A stretch of DNA of 64,000 nucleotides from NCBI GenBank assembly GCA_017480225.1, contig JAFVBB010000018.1:124001-188000 (forward strand), in the 5' to 3' direction. Below the pieces are notes generated by a model. The model searched no databases. It saw only the letters and a list, made by a program, of their open reading frames with translations, and was not told the DNA's origin. Below, one piece after another: positions 41,069 through 48,881 of the stretch. A program made the position numbers and the translations under genes. Every line of letters starts with the position of its first letter. The first letter of the stretch is position 1. The DNA is from Bacteroidales bacterium. GTDB lineage: Bacteria > Bacteroidota > Bacteroidia > Bacteroidales > P3.

Positions 41069-41692
41069 ATGAAAGCAAAAACCATACGCAGAATCATCGG
41101 CATCACGGCATTAATGTTGTGGGGAACGTGGTTTGCGGTGAGGCCGCGCCTTAATAAATGGTGGGATACACTGTTCTGGCAGCTGGACAAATATGTATTT
41201 ATTTTCGCCACACTGCTTGCCGTGATATATCTTGTATGGCTTATCATCCATTTAGTCTACGGTAAGCATTGGGGGTGGAAAACTGCTGGAGGCTTATGTT
41301 GTCTTGCTATTGCGTTAGTTGGTTTTGAGTTTGTCTGTGTTCAGGCATCGTTCATAAACAAGAGGCTATGGGGTGACGGACAATACATCGTTTACCTCGA
41401 GCAGTCGCACGGCTTCTTTGACGATCGAGATATCGTAATATATGAAAGGCATGGGTTTGTGGAAAAACGTAAGGTTATTCTGAATACCGTTTTTGAAGGT
41501 GATGTCCGACTGAAATCGGAATACACCGTTTATGATCCGTATGATTTGCTGAAAGAGGAGGCAGACGTTAGATATTATGGCGAGGGGAAAGATATTTCCC
41601 ACTATACAGCGTTTTACAAGTTGTCAACGGGGCAACTGTACTATGGAGAGAATACAATAGATTCGATACAACGATTGATAAACAAACAATAA
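41069..41692 (+). CDS. Island membrane protein X2 (paralogue of X1)
   Basis: 207 residues with the same plan as X1: basic RRIIGITALMLWG, membrane segments near 8-24, 44-64 and 72-92, then a soluble domain (YIVYLEQSHGFFDDRDIVIYERHGF, YTVYDPYDLLKEE, HYTAFYKLSTGQLYYG). It ends 29 bp before the intact transketolase, with three and a half tandem copies of ACAATAAA in the gap. Function unknown; the repeated link to the transketolase 5' end is the main clue. Confidence 0.72.
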   Translation: MKAKTIRRIIGITALMLWGTWFAVRPRLNKWWDTLFWQLDKYVFIFATLLAVIYLVWLIIHLVYGKHWGWKTAGGLCCLAIALVGFEFVCVQASFINKRLWGDGQYIVYLEQSHGFFDDRDIVIYERHGFVEKRKVILNTVFEGDVRLKSEYTVYDPYDLLKEEADVRYYGEGKDISHYTAFYKLSTGQLYYGENTIDSIQRLINKQ

Positions 41693-41721
41693 AACAATAA
41701 AACAATAAAACAATAATGATT

Positions 41722-42675
41722 ATGACCCACTACGAAAAACAATCAATGAAAGAGTTGCGCGCTGGCATGGGCGAAGGCCTTGTGGAGGCTGGCCGCAGAA
41801 ATGAGAATGTCGTCGCGCTGAGCGCCGACGTAAAAGGCAGCGTCAAGATGGACGGTTTCGCCAAGGAGTTCCCTGACCGCTTCATCCAGTGCGGTATCGC
41901 CGAGGCCAATATGGTCGGTATCGCTGCAGGCTTGAGCCTCTGCGGCAAGGTGCCTTTCTTGGGCGGCTTTGCCGAGTTCGTCACCGGCCGCGTCTACGAC
42001 CAGATACGCCAGGTAGTTGCTTACAGCAACAAGAACGTGAAGATCTGCGGCTCGCACGCCGGCATCTCGCTCGGCGAGGACGGTGCTACGCATCAGACCA
42101 TGGAGGACATCGCACTCATGAAAGCCCTGCCGGGCATGACGGTGCTGGTGCCGGCCGACTTCAACCAGGCCAAAGCCGCCACGCTGGCTGCTGCCGAGTA
42201 TGAAGGCCCCGTCTACCTGCGCCTCGGTCGCTCGAAGATGCCTTGTTTCCTGCCCGAAGGGGAGAAGTTCGAGATTGGCAAAGCACAGATGCTCAACGAA
42301 GGCAAGGACGTTACGCTCTTCGCCTGCGGCCACCTCGTCTGGGAAGCCCTGCAAGCCGCCGAACAACTGGAGAAGGAAGGCGTGAGTGCCGAGGTGATCA
42401 ACATCCATACCATCAAGCCGCTCGACGTGGAGGCCATCGTGGCTAGCGCACGCAAGACTCGCGCCGTTGTAACCTGCGAGGAGCATCTCTTCAACGGTGG
42501 CCTTGGCGACAGCATCGCGCAGACCCTTGCCCTGCACTGCCCCACACCGATGGAGTACGTGGCTGTGGATGATAAGTTCGGCGAGAGCGGCACTCCCGAC
42601 GAGATGCTCACCAACTACCACCTCCGTGCTGCCGACATCGTGGAGAAAGTCCACGCCGTGCTGAAACGCAAGTGA
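41722..42675 (+). CDS. Transketolase, C-terminal subunit (split type)
   Basis: 317 residues from MTHYEKQSMKELRAG; an ATG two codons earlier is possible, but the four repeat copies agree on this one. The pyrimidine-binding and C-terminal domains are complete: NVVALSADVKGSVKM, GIAEANMVGIAAGLSLCGKVPFLGGFAEFV (the Glu that activates thiamine diphosphate is in GIAEANM), SHAGISLGEDGATHQ, LRLGRSKMP, and a C-terminal VTCEEHLFNGGLG. It carries no N-terminal thiamine-binding subunit, and none is adjacent, although split transketolases are normally encoded side by side. Its 5' end is repeated three times to the left. Confidence 0.92.
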   Translation: MTHYEKQSMKELRAGMGEGLVEAGRRNENVVALSADVKGSVKMDGFAKEFPDRFIQCGIAEANMVGIAAGLSLCGKVPFLGGFAEFVTGRVYDQIRQVVAYSNKNVKICGSHAGISLGEDGATHQTMEDIALMKALPGMTVLVPADFNQAKAATLAAAEYEGPVYLRLGRSKMPCFLPEGEKFEIGKAQMLNEGKDVTLFACGHLVWEALQAAEQLEKEGVSAEVINIHTIKPLDVEAIVASARKTRAVVTCEEHLFNGGLGDSIAQTLALHCPTPMEYVAVDDKFGESGTPDEMLTNYHLRAADIVEKVHAVLKRK

Positions 42676-42703
42676 TAGTAAGTATGCAACTTCGCAACCA
42701 ATC

Positions 42704-42814
42704 ATGGAATGGTTATTGGCTCTGATATGTGGTGTCTTTGGTGGAGTGGTTGGTGAATTGTCCGTCACCATGGCTGTTCGTTGTCTTAAGAATAAAAAAG
42801 AGAAGAAAAAATAG
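42704..42814 (+). CDS. Very small membrane protein (36 aa)
   Basis: MEWLLALICGVFGGVVGELS, then a short helix and a basic tail (NKKEKKK). One transmembrane helix with a GxxxG-like GVFGGVVG. It lies 28 bp after the transketolase. Plausible by composition only. Confidence 0.4.
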   Translation: MEWLLALICGVFGGVVGELSVTMAVRCLKNKKEKKK

Positions 42815-42906
42815 GAACGAAGGCGACGATTGTCCACTCAACCAAAGTTGCACTCTCGAAGAGATGACACTCTCTTGAAACAAAAAATATAAACAACAGA
42901 AAAGAC

Positions 42907-43110
42907 ATGGATATAAAGTTGCACCTAAGGAAATTCCTGGGCAATGTTGTCCTGATGGTTGTAATCATAGTGGTGGTGAATCTTGTCAATCACTATGCTA
43001 TAATCGCCAAGCTTGTTCTGTTTGATGCATTAATCATTCTGGTAGTGGCTGCCGTATGGACACCAATTTCTATCCGTTTCGGGCAGTATCTCGACCGCAT
43101 GCAGAAATGA
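42907..43110 (+). CDS. Small two-helix membrane protein (67 aa)
   Basis: MDIKLHLRKFLGNVVLMVVI begins a hydrophobic hairpin of two helices (about 13-31 and 34-52), ending in a short amphipathic stretch RFGQYLDRMQK. Preceded by an A-rich leader and followed by a good terminator, which supports expression. No family recognised. Confidence 0.55.
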   Translation: MDIKLHLRKFLGNVVLMVVIIVVVNLVNHYAIIAKLVLFDALIILVVAAVWTPISIRFGQYLDRMQK

Positions 43111-43121
43111 AGTGGCGTTTT

Positions 43122-43155
43122 GAAGGTGTTCCATAAGTTTGGGACACCTTCTTTT
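43122..43155 (+). terminator. Intrinsic terminator after the 67-aa gene
   Basis: GAAGGTGTTCC pairs with GGGACACCTTC (one G-T wobble), then TTTT. Confidence 0.75.
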
Positions 43156-43268
43156 CATTTCTGCGCAGTTTGTATCCTGCACTAAACACAGTTGTATAGT
43201 TATGTGCGATGAAATTGCCAAAATGAAACAACGGATTGCACCGATACAACAAACACACATAAGAGAAA

Positions 43269-43652
43269 ATGGAAAAGGAACGATTTTCGATAAGGAAAAG
43301 GATAAAAAGTTTCACCTACGCTTTTGCAGGGCTTCGGGTGTTATTCCGCGAAGAACACAACTCGTGGATTCACGCCACTGCGGCAATATGCGTTATCGTC
43401 GCTGGATTTCTCTTCCGGATAGCACCATACGAATGGATAGCCGTAGCGATTGTCATCGGTATGGTTCTATCCTCCGAAATTCTAAACTCTTCTCTCGAAC
43501 GCACAGCTGACTTCGTAAAAGCAGAACGCGACGACCGGAAACGAGACATCAAAGACCTTGGTGCGGCCGCCGTCCTGGTATCAGCCATAGCCGCAGCAAT
43601 AGTTGGACTAATCATTTTTCTCCCGAAAATCATTTCCCTATTTTTTAACTGA
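43269..43652 (+). CDS. dgkA: Diacylglycerol/undecaprenol kinase family protein
   Basis: 127 residues, three membrane helices. Family signatures: SFTYAFAGLRVLFREEHNSWIHATAA at the N-terminus and the active-site region VLSSEILNSSLERTADFV, then ERDDRKRDIKDLGAAAVLVSA. Members phosphorylate diacylglycerol or undecaprenol at the inner membrane, feeding lipid recycling for cell-wall synthesis. It looks intact and follows the small membrane gene after a terminator. Confidence 0.93.
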   Translation: MEKERFSIRKRIKSFTYAFAGLRVLFREEHNSWIHATAAICVIVAGFLFRIAPYEWIAVAIVIGMVLSSEILNSSLERTADFVKAERDDRKRDIKDLGAAAVLVSAIAAAIVGLIIFLPKIISLFFN

Positions 43653-43694
43653 AATCAAAAACCAAAAACAATAGGAAGTTCCAACACCAGTCAG

Positions 43695-43832
43695 CGACGA
43701 TTACGCCAAGTCTGCGGTATGCCCCTCGGCGAGGAGGTGGTGATCGTCAGAGCCCCGAATATTGCTCCTATTGATAAAATGATCTGGACTTCAGCAGTGG
43801 TGCACTATCTGTACCGACAACTGCTGTTGTAG
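43695..43832 (+). other. Possible gene remnant
   Basis: A 45-codon open stretch reading RRLRQVCGMPLGEEVVIVRA and ending ...VHYLYRQLLL before TAG, with no start codon near its left end. Codon use looks coding, so it may be the tail of a lost gene; I do not recognise the family. The remainder of 43653-44254 contains only palindrome copy 4. Confidence 0.2.
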
Positions 43833-44020
43833 GCGTGTGTCATGGAAATGAGCCGTAGGATTGGCCGTTTATGGGCTGTCGTGCTCGATGGGCGGGGAAA
43901 ACGACAGAAAATAAATTTGTTTTGGTGTTTGCGATGTGCTCATTTACAATGAGTTGAGGGGTTGTAGCTGTTGTAATGCACTAAAAACCAAGCAGAAAGG
44001 GTGTCAGGGCAATACTAACA

Positions 44021-44123
44021 CCGTCTGTTCTTCGATTGTTCTCCGATTGTTCTTCGATTGTTCTTCGATTTATTATCGAAGAACAATCGAAAAACAATCG
44101 GACATCAATCGGAGAACAGATGG
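44021..44123. repeat. 103-bp palindromic repeat, copy 4
   Basis: Left arm identical to copies 1 and 3, centre TTATT, right arm with the variant CGGACATCAATCGG also found in inverted copy 2. Preceded by GGCAATACTAACA. It lies between the convergent dgkA side and tatC. Confidence 0.95.
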
Positions 44124-44254
44124 CTTTATTGGCTCGCTTTAGGTTGTTTGTGGCGGGCTTAGAGCCATGGTTGCATATGGGGACGGTTGATGCGGAGGCT
44201 GCCGCCGTGAAGTAAGGTTAGGTACAGGGGCTGCCGTGCCACTGTGTCGTCGCT

Positions 44255-44956
44255 TCAGTGGCGTCGCCTCTCCACACGCCTCACAACCAGGATGCTCAAT
44301 TCCCACAGGGCATAGATGGGCACGCTCACCACGGCCAGGGTTATTGGGTCGCCCGTCGGGGTTATGATGGCCGCGATGACAAGAATGAGCACCACGGCAT
44401 GGCGTCGGCAGCGCCGCATGAAGTCGGCTCGGAGCAGTCCGGTCCAGGCCAGCAGCCAGCACAGCACGGGCAGCTCGAAGACGGCGCCCATCATCAGGCT
44501 CATCACGCCCAGCACCGACATGTAGCTGCCGAGGGTGATGCTGTTCTCGACCTCGGCGTTCACCTGGTAGCCTCCGAGGAAGCGCACAGTGAAGGGGAAG
44601 ACCACAAAGTAGTTGAGCAGCACGCCGCTGGCGAAGAGGAGGTAGCCCGCGCCGACGGCGCGCAAGGCAAGCCGCCGCTCGGCGCGGTAGAGGCCGGGGG
44701 CGACAAAGGAGAACAGCTGGTAGATGATGTAGGGCGAGGCCACAAGCACCCCGCCCCAAAGGGACACACGCATGTGGGTGAGGAACTGCTGCGTGAGCTC
44801 GACGTTGATGAGCCGCATCGAGGCCGGCTTTGGTGCCAGCACCACGGCAAAAAGCTGCTCCTTGAAGAAGAAGCAGGCCACCGCGGCCGCCAGCGTCACG
44901 AGCAGAATGCGCCACAGGCGTCCGCGCAGCTCGTCAAGGTGATCCCAGAAGGTCAT
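44255..44956 (-). CDS. tatC: Sec-independent translocase subunit TatC
   Basis: 233 residues from MTFWDHLDELRGRL at 44956; an upstream start at 45049 would overlap tatA with low-complexity sequence and is rejected. TatC is the membrane receptor for twin-arginine signals. Seen: the N-terminal FWDHLDELRGRL pattern, the SPYIIYQLFSFVAPGLYRAERR loop with the conserved Phe/Pro, six hydrophobic segments, and TPTGDPITLAVVSVPIYALWE near the end. Last gene of an operon whose other members carry twin-arginine signals. No TatB is seen, as is usual in Bacteroidetes. Confidence 0.95.
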   Translation of the reverse strand: MTFWDHLDELRGRLWRILLVTLAAAVACFFFKEQLFAVVLAPKPASMRLINVELTQQFLTHMRVSLWGGVLVASPYIIYQLFSFVAPGLYRAERRLALRAVGAGYLLFASGVLLNYFVVFPFTVRFLGGYQVNAEVENSITLGSYMSVLGVMSLMMGAVFELPVLCWLLAWTGLLRADFMRRCRRHAVVLILVIAAIITPTGDPITLAVVSVPIYALWELSILVVRRVERRRH

Positions 44957-45002
44957 CGGGCCGGCGGTGGGGCGGGGTGGGGCAGGAGGCTGCCGGTGAG
45001 TG

Positions 45003-45191
45003 TCAGTCCTTGCCCGGCGTGTTGTCGTTCTTCGGCTTGCTGTCGTCAAGTCCGTTCATGCCGTCCTTGAAACTTTTCACGCCGCGACCCACACCGTTCA
45101 TGAGTTCGGGTATCTTCTTGCCGCCGAAAAGCAGCAGCACCACCAGCACGATGATGACAATCTCCCAGGTGCCAAGCATTAGCAGTTTCAT
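45003..45191 (-). CDS. tatA: Twin-arginine translocase subunit TatA
   Basis: 62 residues: MKLLMLGTWEIVIIVLVVLL, then the hinge FGGKKIPELMNGVGRGVKSF and a short acidic tail, the normal TatA plan of membrane helix and amphipathic helix. Overlaps the preceding aldo/keto reductase gene by four bases, so the translocase pore is translated together with its likely substrate. Confidence 0.96.
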   Translation of the reverse strand: MKLLMLGTWEIVIIVLVVLLLFGGKKIPELMNGVGRGVKSFKDGMNGLDDSKPKNDNTPGKD

Positions 45192-46570
45192 ACCAGGCTG
45201 TCTTTAAGTTTGTTTGTGTAGTCCTCTATCATGCGCATCTTGTCGGGGATGGCAATGTGTTGCGGGCAATGCTTGAGGCATTCGCCGCAGCCGATGCAGT
45301 GGTCGGCCTGCCGCAGGCGCTCGATGCTTTTGTCGTAGCCGGTGAGGAAGTCGCGCCTTGCCTTGCGGAACTCGCGCTGCTCGGCTGTGCCCTCGGTCAT
45401 GATGATGCCGTCGCCGAGGCATTTGTTGTAGAAGGCGAATATGCCCGGAATGTTAAGCCCATAGGGGCATGGCATACAGTACTGGCAAGTGGTGCAGGGT
45501 ATGACCGGGAAGTGGGCGTATTCGTCGGCTATGCGCTCGAGCAGCTGCATCTCGTCGTCGGCCAGCGGCTCGACTGGCGAGTGCGTGCGCACATTGTCCT
45601 CCACGTGCTCGATGAACGACATGCCGCTGAGCGAGGTCATGATGCGCGGGAACATGCCGAGGTAGCGGAAGGCCCACGAGGCCAGGCTACGGTCGGGCTC
45701 GCGTTCCTTGAGTCGCCTGGCCAGCGGCTCGTTGAGGGTGGCAAGGCGCCCGCCCAGCAGCGGCTCCATGATGACGATGGGTATCTCCTTCTTGTCGAGC
45801 TCTGTGTAGAGGTGCTGCGCGTTGACGTTCTCTTCCTCAATCTCGTGCGCGTAGAGCCAGTCGACGTAGTTCATTTGTATCTGCGCGAAGTCCCAGTGAT
45901 ACTTCTCGTGCAGTCCAACCACCATGTCGAACTCCTCCTGCACGCCGTGGAACGACCAGCCGAGGTTGCGGATGCGCCCTTTCTCGCGCTCCTCCATAAG
46001 GAAGTCGAGCATTCCGTTCTCGACGAAGCGCTTGTTGAAGTCGCCCGGAGCACCGAAACTGTGGAGCAGGTAGTAGTCTATGTATTCAACCTGCAGTTTC
46101 TCAAAGCTCTCGTGGTACATTTTAAGGCTGGCCTCGCGCGTCCAGGTGCGGAAGTTGCTCAGCTTTGTGGCCACGAGCCATTTTTCGCGCGGGTGCCTGT
46201 TGAGGGCAATGCCGGTGACTGTCTCGGAGCGGCCTTTGCAATAGACTGGGCTGGTGTCGAAATAGTTGACGCCATGCTCGATGGCATAGTCCACCATGCG
46301 GTTTATCTGCTCCTGGTCGAGCGGTGCGTCGTTTTTGTCGCGGTTGCTGCCCGTGCCGCCGCCCTCGGCCGGCAGGCGCATCATGCCGAATCCCAGCAGG
46401 CTCACCTGCTGGCCATGTGTATTGGGGCGGTAGGTCATCTTTCCGGCGGGCACCTCGCCAGCCGCGAATCCCTCGGCTTTCTTGCTGTTGGGGTTGTCGC
46501 AGCCCACAGCCGCAGCCACCCCGATGGCCGAGGCTCCGGCCAGTCCTTTAAGGAAGGTTCTTCTGTCCAT
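45188..46570 (-). CDS. Tat-signal aldo/keto reductase with 2x[4Fe-4S] ferredoxin tail
   Basis: 460 residues from MDRRTFLKGLAGASAIG at 46570, a twin-arginine signal (RRTFLK) ending near a cysteine (AVGC at 23), so it may also be lipidated. An aldo/keto reductase barrel follows (VSLLGFGMMRLP, NYFDTSPVYCKGRSETVTG, KWLVATKLSNF, YYLLHSFGAPGDF), then CTTCQYCMPCP and CIGCGECLKHCP, two four-cysteine sites for [4Fe-4S] clusters. Likely a periplasmic Fe-S oxidoreductase; the substrate is not known. Preceded by the membrane Fe-S fusion protein and followed by tatA. Confidence 0.88.
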   Translation of the reverse strand: MDRRTFLKGLAGASAIGVAAAVGCDNPNSKKAEGFAAGEVPAGKMTYRPNTHGQQVSLLGFGMMRLPAEGGGTGSNRDKNDAPLDQEQINRMVDYAIEHGVNYFDTSPVYCKGRSETVTGIALNRHPREKWLVATKLSNFRTWTREASLKMYHESFEKLQVEYIDYYLLHSFGAPGDFNKRFVENGMLDFLMEEREKGRIRNLGWSFHGVQEEFDMVVGLHEKYHWDFAQIQMNYVDWLYAHEIEEENVNAQHLYTELDKKEIPIVIMEPLLGGRLATLNEPLARRLKEREPDRSLASWAFRYLGMFPRIMTSLSGMSFIEHVEDNVRTHSPVEPLADDEMQLLERIADEYAHFPVIPCTTCQYCMPCPYGLNIPGIFAFYNKCLGDGIIMTEGTAEQREFRKARRDFLTGYDKSIERLRQADHCIGCGECLKHCPQHIAIPDKMRMIEDYTNKLKDSLV

Positions 46571-46633
46571 GCTTTGCTTATGCGTGGTTTTGTGCGCCGT
46601 GCGGCGCACGGTGATTTCTTTTCAGGGGGTGTG

Positions 46634-48010
46634 TCACACCTCGGCGTGCACCTCGCGGCCCTCGACGTAAATGGCCGTTGCCGGACGGGCAGGGCAGTAG
46701 TACTCGCAGGCGCCGCAGCCTATGCAGCGCGCCTCGTTGACCACCGGGCGCGGGTTGCCGTTGTCGCCGGTCACCATGCTGATGGCTGCTGCCGGGCAGT
46801 GCCTGGCACATGTTCCGCAACTGTCCTTGCCTGTGGCAGAGATGCAGTTTGAGGTGAGCGTGATGGCACGGCCAATGCTGATGGTGGTTTTCTCGCCCTG
46901 CGCCAGCGGGCGTATTGCCCCGGCAGGACACACTTCGCTGCACCTTGTGCAGGCAGTGCGGCAGTAGCCGTCGTGGTAGTTCATCTCCGGCTGCATGAGG
47001 CTTTCCAGCTTGGTGGAAGGGCGCAGCACGTGCTCCGGGCATTGTTCGACGCACAACTGGCAGGCGGTGCAGTGGGAGTGAAAGTTCTTGACGCTGCCTG
47101 CCCCGAAAGGTTTGATTGGCACCTTGCGGTCGGGCGTCTGCTTGTCCATGATGGCCGCCAGCCCGCCGTCCAGCTTCTGCTCCTGCGCTTCCACAGCCAT
47201 CGCCGCACCTACGGCAACGCTGGTGGCTACAAACTTGCGGCGGCTGCTGTCGACGTTGTCTGCCTTCTTGCTTCCGCGCGCCAAATCAAGGCTGATGGCT
47301 CCGACCTTGCATTGGCCGAGGCAGTTCCAGCAGTCCACACAGCGCGAGTGGTCCACGGTCTTGTGGTCAATGTCTATGCACATAGCCTTGCAGCCTTTCT
47401 CGCAGCGGCGGCAACCGACGCACTTCTCGCTGTCTATCCTGATGCCGAAGATGCGGAATCGGCTCACCAGCCCCAGCGTAGTGCCCACCGGGCAGATGGT
47501 GTTGCACCAAAGGCGGCCGTAGATAAAACTCATTGCCACCACAACGATGAGTGTGACGGTGGCTACCGCCCCGGCCACACCGCCAGCGTTGAGCTGCGTC
47601 ACCATGCGTGCGTATGAGCTGTAGGGCGCAATGAGCACGGCAAGCCCGTTGAGGCCGAGTACCATGAGCACCACAAACAGCGCCAGCACAGGGTAACGCA
47701 CCCAGTTTGCCGGACGCATGTACTTGTATTTGCGTTTGGGGAAGATTAGTTTGTGCAGCCACACAAATATATCCTGGAATATGCCCATAGGGCAGACCAC
47801 GGCGCAGTAGAAGCGGCCAATCAGCAGCGTCATCACCACCACCGAGACCACCACCACCACGTTGAGCGCCAGCACGGCGGGCAGAAGTTGTATTTTGGGC
47901 ATCCAGCCAAGATAGTGGCGCAGCACGCCGGTGGTGTCGAAAAGCAGCAGGGTCATACCTGCGAGCATAAGTGCCGCGAGGGCAATGCGAATGTATTTCA
48001 GACCTTTCAT
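46634..48010 (-). CDS. NapH-NapG-like membrane/periplasmic Fe-S fusion
   Basis: 458 residues. Residues 1-250 resemble NapH: membrane segments near 8-25, 43-63, 105-127 and 148-163, the twin CX3CP motifs (RFYCAVVCPMG at 69, RLWCNTICPVG at 169), and two cytoplasmic [4Fe-4S] sites (CVGCRRCEKGC, CVDCWNCLGQC). At 257-260 SSRRKF starts an internal twin-arginine-like segment (VATSVAVGAAMAVEA). Residues 310-450 resemble NapG, with four further [4Fe-4S] sites (CTACQLCVEQC, CTRCSEVC, CGTCARHC, CIGCGACEYYC). It probably moves electrons from quinol to the periplasmic clusters and on to the reductase encoded next. Confidence 0.85.
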   Translation of the reverse strand: MKGLKYIRIALAALMLAGMTLLLFDTTGVLRHYLGWMPKIQLLPAVLALNVVVVVSVVVMTLLIGRFYCAVVCPMGIFQDIFVWLHKLIFPKRKYKYMRPANWVRYPVLALFVVLMVLGLNGLAVLIAPYSSYARMVTQLNAGGVAGAVATVTLIVVVAMSFIYGRLWCNTICPVGTTLGLVSRFRIFGIRIDSEKCVGCRRCEKGCKAMCIDIDHKTVDHSRCVDCWNCLGQCKVGAISLDLARGSKKADNVDSSRRKFVATSVAVGAAMAVEAQEQKLDGGLAAIMDKQTPDRKVPIKPFGAGSVKNFHSHCTACQLCVEQCPEHVLRPSTKLESLMQPEMNYHDGYCRTACTRCSEVCPAGAIRPLAQGEKTTISIGRAITLTSNCISATGKDSCGTCARHCPAAAISMVTGDNGNPRPVVNEARCIGCGACEYYCPARPATAIYVEGREVHAEV

Positions 48011-48019
48011 AATTCTGTG

Positions 48020-48877
48020 TCAGCTCTTTTTAAGCATCGCGTAGACAGCCAGTCCGGCCACGCTCTTGATACCGGTCTTGCGGGCAATGCTTTTTCGGTG
48101 GGTGTTGACAGTGTTGACGGCAATGTTCAGGCGGCTGGCAATCTCCTTGCTGCTCAATCCCTGCGCCACCAGGTCGAGAACCTCCTGCTCACGGTCGGAG
48201 AGCGAATAGTCCTCCGGCGGGGCCAGCAGCATCTCCTCGATGAGAGCGTGTTTCTCCAAGTCGCGGCTAAGCTGCATAATGTCGAACACCAGCTCCATCA
48301 TCTCCTCGTTCAGCCTGTCGCCTGGTATGTATTTGAGGATGATTTGGGTTAGGTCGCTCAACTTGTCTTTTATGTTGTCGTGGCTCTTTTGGTAGTGCTC
48401 GGTGACGGCTTTGCACAGTGGTTCCTCGCTCGAGAAATGCTCCATGACAGAGCCCAGTGCCTTCTCCTCACGGCGCACATGCTCGCGCACCTCACGGCAG
48501 TAGTCGGCGAAGTATTTGCGCAGTATGGCCGACTGCTGCTCGCCCACACCTATGGTAATGTGCTTCAAGTGACTCTCAAGGTGCGGCAGGCGGTCGTCTA
48601 TGTAATAGCGGTGGCTGGCCTGGAGGTGTTCCACAACCATGCGGTTGTCTATGGAGGCCAACTCCTCGTCGTCGGGCTGGTAGTCGTCGAAGGTGTAGAT
48701 GTTGCACACCGTGAGGAAGAAATTGTCGTCTACGCCATTGTCGCGGCACACCTCCTTGACGCTTTTCTCGCCGAACCCAAGGGGAATGCCAAATCGTGGC
48801 AGCATGAGTATGAGATCGTAGTTGGACGCAATCATGTCGGCCATCTTCATGCGCCCGGTGAACATAGTTTTTTTCAT
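48020..48877 (-). CDS. Hemerythrin (RIC/YtfE-like)-LuxR fusion regulator
   Basis: 285 residues. The N-terminal part (MADMIASNYDLILMLPRFGI, then FGEKSVKEVCRDNGV) is the short helical domain that precedes RIC/YtfE di-iron proteins; candidate iron ligands are His84, His133, Glu137, His161/His166, His210 and Glu214, a spacing close to E. coli YtfE. Residues 225-283 are a LuxR helix-turn-helix (LSDREQEVLDLVAQGLSSKEIA, TVNTHRKSIARKTG). A di-iron centre on a DNA-binding protein suggests nitric oxide or oxygen sensing. Start uncertain: ATGs at codons 1, 10 and 12. It ends 9 bp before the Fe-S fusion gene, as the likely operon regulator. Confidence 0.87.
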   Translation of the reverse strand: MKKTMFTGRMKMADMIASNYDLILMLPRFGIPLGFGEKSVKEVCRDNGVDDNFFLTVCNIYTFDDYQPDDEELASIDNRMVVEHLQASHRYYIDDRLPHLESHLKHITIGVGEQQSAILRKYFADYCREVREHVRREEKALGSVMEHFSSEEPLCKAVTEHYQKSHDNIKDKLSDLTQIILKYIPGDRLNEEMMELVFDIMQLSRDLEKHALIEEMLLAPPEDYSLSDREQEVLDLVAQGLSSKEIASRLNIAVNTVNTHRKSIARKTGIKSVAGLAVYAMLKKS

Positions 48878-48881
48878 GCCG

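Noticed and set aside
34408..41722. Transketolase fragments considered as short functional leader peptides
   Set aside because: Their ends are different, they stop at random points of divergence, and codons match the intact gene, so duplication is the simpler explanation.
44957..45049. Longer TatC start at 45049
   Set aside because: The extension overlaps tatA and is Arg/Thr/Pro low-complexity; the family N-terminus begins at FWDHLDELRG.
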